A DNA stretch of 64,000 nucleotides from Myxococcales bacterium (GTDB lineage: Bacteria > Myxococcota_A > Polyangia > Nannocystales > Nannocystaceae), in the NCBI GenBank assembly GCA_020633335.1, contig JACKDU010000007.1, forward strand, positions 1-64,000, read 5' to 3'. Positions 62,881 through 64,000 of this stretch are shown here, piece after piece. The notes under the pieces were generated by a model. It was given only the letters and a program-made list of their open reading frames with translations, had not been told where the DNA came from and ran no database searches. The first letter of the stretch is position 1. The number at the start of each line of letters is the position of its first letter. The position numbers and the translations under genes are program-made.

Positions 62881-63067
62881 AGCGCGGAGGACTCGGATGC
62901 TCCCCGGGCCCGGCACCCCGGACTCGACCTCGGCTTCGCCGAATCGGTCTCTCACGGGCGCGAGCGCGACCTCGGCCGGCCCGCCGACCGGCATCTTCGC
63001 GCGTTGGCGCCGCCGAGCTCGGAGCTATTGATCGTGTCTGCCGGTCGCAGATGACCGCGACAAGCAC

Positions 63068-63106
63068 CTGGCCCGGTGGCGGGCCGGCGGCCTGCCGCCG
63101 GGCCAG
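63068..63106. repeat. Strong hairpin, 13-bp stem
   Basis: ctggcccggtggc (63068-63080) pairs with 63094-63106 with one G-T wobble, loop of 13 nt. No T-run follows, so it is not a standard terminator. Confidence 0.5.
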
Positions 63107-63315
63107 TGGCCCCGAACGCCCGAGGCGGGGTCGCACGGGGCAAGAGGAGGCGAAGCCGCGTTCGTCTGGGCTCCCGCGCCGTCCCAGAGGCGGGCCGGCG
63201 ACCTCCGGACGCGGGTGTCAGGGTCGGTCGGCCGGGTCTGTCATTCTGCCAGTAGACGGCGAGGAGCCGGTCCGTGGCGCCTGCGGATCCCGCCACGCGA
63301 GGTCTGGCACGGAGC

Positions 63316-63510
63316 ATGCATTGGCTCCGGGACATGCAACCGAGCCAAGCCCGCTTCGTCAACGCCCTGGTCGACGCCGCCTCCACGCGCCCCTTCCTCA
63401 ACGCCCTCCTGACCAGCAAGCGCGAGCGCGAGCGCCTCGGGATCCGCGGCCCGAGCGAGGCGCCGATGGCGCCCCGCACTCCGGCCGTGGAGCGTCCGCA
63501 GGCCGCCTGA
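63316..63510 (+). CDS. Small hypothetical protein
   Basis: Short frame of 64 aa starting at ATG 63316 with ggag at 63311-63314 (very close). The middle (SQARFVNALVDAASTRPFLNALLTSKRERERLGI) reads like a helical protein and keeps G/C at most third positions, unlike the surrounding noncoding DNA. The end is Pro/Ala/Arg-rich. Alternative starts are an upstream in-frame codon at 63274 or ATG 63334. No family recognised, and the support is coding texture only. Confidence 0.4.
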   Translation: MHWLRDMQPSQARFVNALVDAASTRPFLNALLTSKRERERLGIRGPSEAPMAPRTPAVERPQAA

Positions 63511-63689
63511 TCTTTTCGCCGACCGGGAACTCTACGGTCGCCCCGCTGTCTGCCACCTCCATGGCAGGCGAAGGTGAGCTCCCCGCACACGCGGCCCGGC
63601 GCCCTGCGCCCCCCCCGGCCGCCGCCTCTGCGCCAACCTCCCCCCCGGCCGCTGGACCGCGGCCCAGCCATCGTTCACCATCAAAGCTC

Positions 63690-64000
63690 ATGCCGCGCGC
63701 CTCCGCGTTTCTTGCCTTCCTCGCCGGCGTCGGCGTGACGCTGACGCTCCAGAGCCTCTGGCCGATCGGCCAGGCGGAGGCAGGCAAGACGACGTTGACG
63801 CGGAGCAACTTCGAGGGCGCCCTCGACACCGTCCTCGATCGCTACGTCGATCCGGTCGACCACGGTCGAGTCCTCGCCGCCGCGCTCAAGCACGTCGTCA
63901 GCGGCCTCGACGATCACAGCCACTTCCTCACGGCGGACGAGCGCAAGGCGCTGAAGAAGCGCGGCCAGGGCGGCTTCGCGGGGATGAGCGTCCACCTCCA
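63690..64000 (+). CDS. S41-type C-terminal-processing peptidase, 3'-partial
   Basis: First 103 residues of a CtpA-like S41 peptidase, cut by the window end. A signal or anchor (RASAFLAFLAGVGVTLTLQSLWPI) is followed by the S41 N-terminal domain: FEGALDTVLDRYVDPVDHGRVLAAALKHVVSGLDDHSHFLTADE, then GGFAGMSVHL, which corresponds to the GGxGI(G/S)V entry to the PDZ domain. The catalytic Ser-Lys lies beyond the window. These periplasmic proteases trim or degrade envelope proteins. The ATG at 63690 is well placed for the signal segment. Confidence 0.82.
   Translation, partial: MPRASAFLAFLAGVGVTLTLQSLWPIGQAEAGKTTLTRSNFEGALDTVLDRYVDPVDHGRVLAAALKHVVSGLDDHSHFLTADERKALKKRGQGGFAGMSVHL

Larger units (their letters stand above)
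62228..63315. other. Repeat-rich noncoding region
   Basis: About 1.1 kb after the XRE terminator with no open frame that looks like protein. The frames present are Arg/Pro/Ala-rich and interrupted by repeats. It contains a 17-bp inverted repeat pair, an 11-bp tandem array, a 26-bp direct repeat and a 13-bp hairpin, each listed separately. It could be a decayed element or a region of structured RNA. Confidence 0.55.

Noticed and set aside
62952..63671. A 239-codon minus-strand frame in the repeat-rich region
   Set aside because: The translation is Arg/Gly/Pro-rich without structure and spans repeats and the start of the peptidase upstream region.

Overview
The window looks like chromosome from a very GC-rich, predatory-type deltaproteobacterium, most likely Myxococcota and probably the Nannocystineae. 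This is inferred from gene content; no rRNA or tRNA gene is present to confirm it. Supporting signs are the extreme G/C bias at third codon positions, many GTG starts and 4-bp start/stop overlaps, and several lipoproteins whose lipobox cysteine is followed by a Ser/Thr/Gly-rich stalk. A DUF2330 protein with a MYXO-CTERM-like tail, an FG-GAP/Cys-rich surface lipoprotein and paired ArsA-like ATPases point the same way.

Layout. 0-5.3 kb: a helical (TPR-like) protein followed by a PAAR-RHS protein with no recognisable C-terminal toxin. 5.5-13.7 kb: envelope proteins of unknown role, an MBL-fold hydrolase divergent from a UvrD/PcrA helicase, a DHp-receiver-adenylate cyclase signalling protein and a stalked lipoprotein. 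14.0-22.2 kb: a bacterial alpha-2-macroglobulin lipoprotein (intact CVEQ thioester) translationally coupled to PbpC. 22.2-27.6 kb: a DUF2167 protein, a metzincin lipoprotein, a UbiA prenyltransferase and two coupled ArsA-like ATPases. 27.7-36.8 kb: a large FG-GAP lipoprotein, a convergent pair of hairpins and an AddAB-type recombination enzyme whose AddA subunit seems to have lost its nuclease site.

37.1-40.2 kb: an O-antigen-ligase-like membrane protein whose end runs into a distinctly lower-GC three-gene cassette (TIGR04255-family protein, a 185-aa protein of unknown family, and a candidate permuted papain-like hydrolase). This cassette is the best candidate in the window for an undescribed accessory system. 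40.3-49.8 kb: DUF2330 protein, family 2 glycosyltransferase, bestrophin-like channel, exported RNase Z-like hydrolase, an operon of STAS-like protein, hybrid histidine kinase and beta-propeller lipoprotein, then a pair of amidohydrolases, one lacking its HxH site. 51.5-58.9 kb: a coupled UbiA / unknown / TruC operon, an M23-type lipoprotein, another lipoprotein and a metallophosphoesterase-GAF protein. 59.3-64 kb: a TonB-dependent-receptor-like barrel, a small XRE regulator with a convincing terminator, about 1.1 kb of repeat-rich DNA without a convincing gene, a small ORF, and the start of an S41 C-terminal-processing peptidase cut by the window end.

Overall the region is mostly envelope, surface-lipoprotein and signalling functions, with DNA repair genes (uvrD, addAB) and one probable horizontally acquired cassette. 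Operons are tight, with overlaps at A2M-pbpC, arsA-arsA, addB-addA, STAS-kinase, the amidohydrolase pair and UbiA-unknown-truC.
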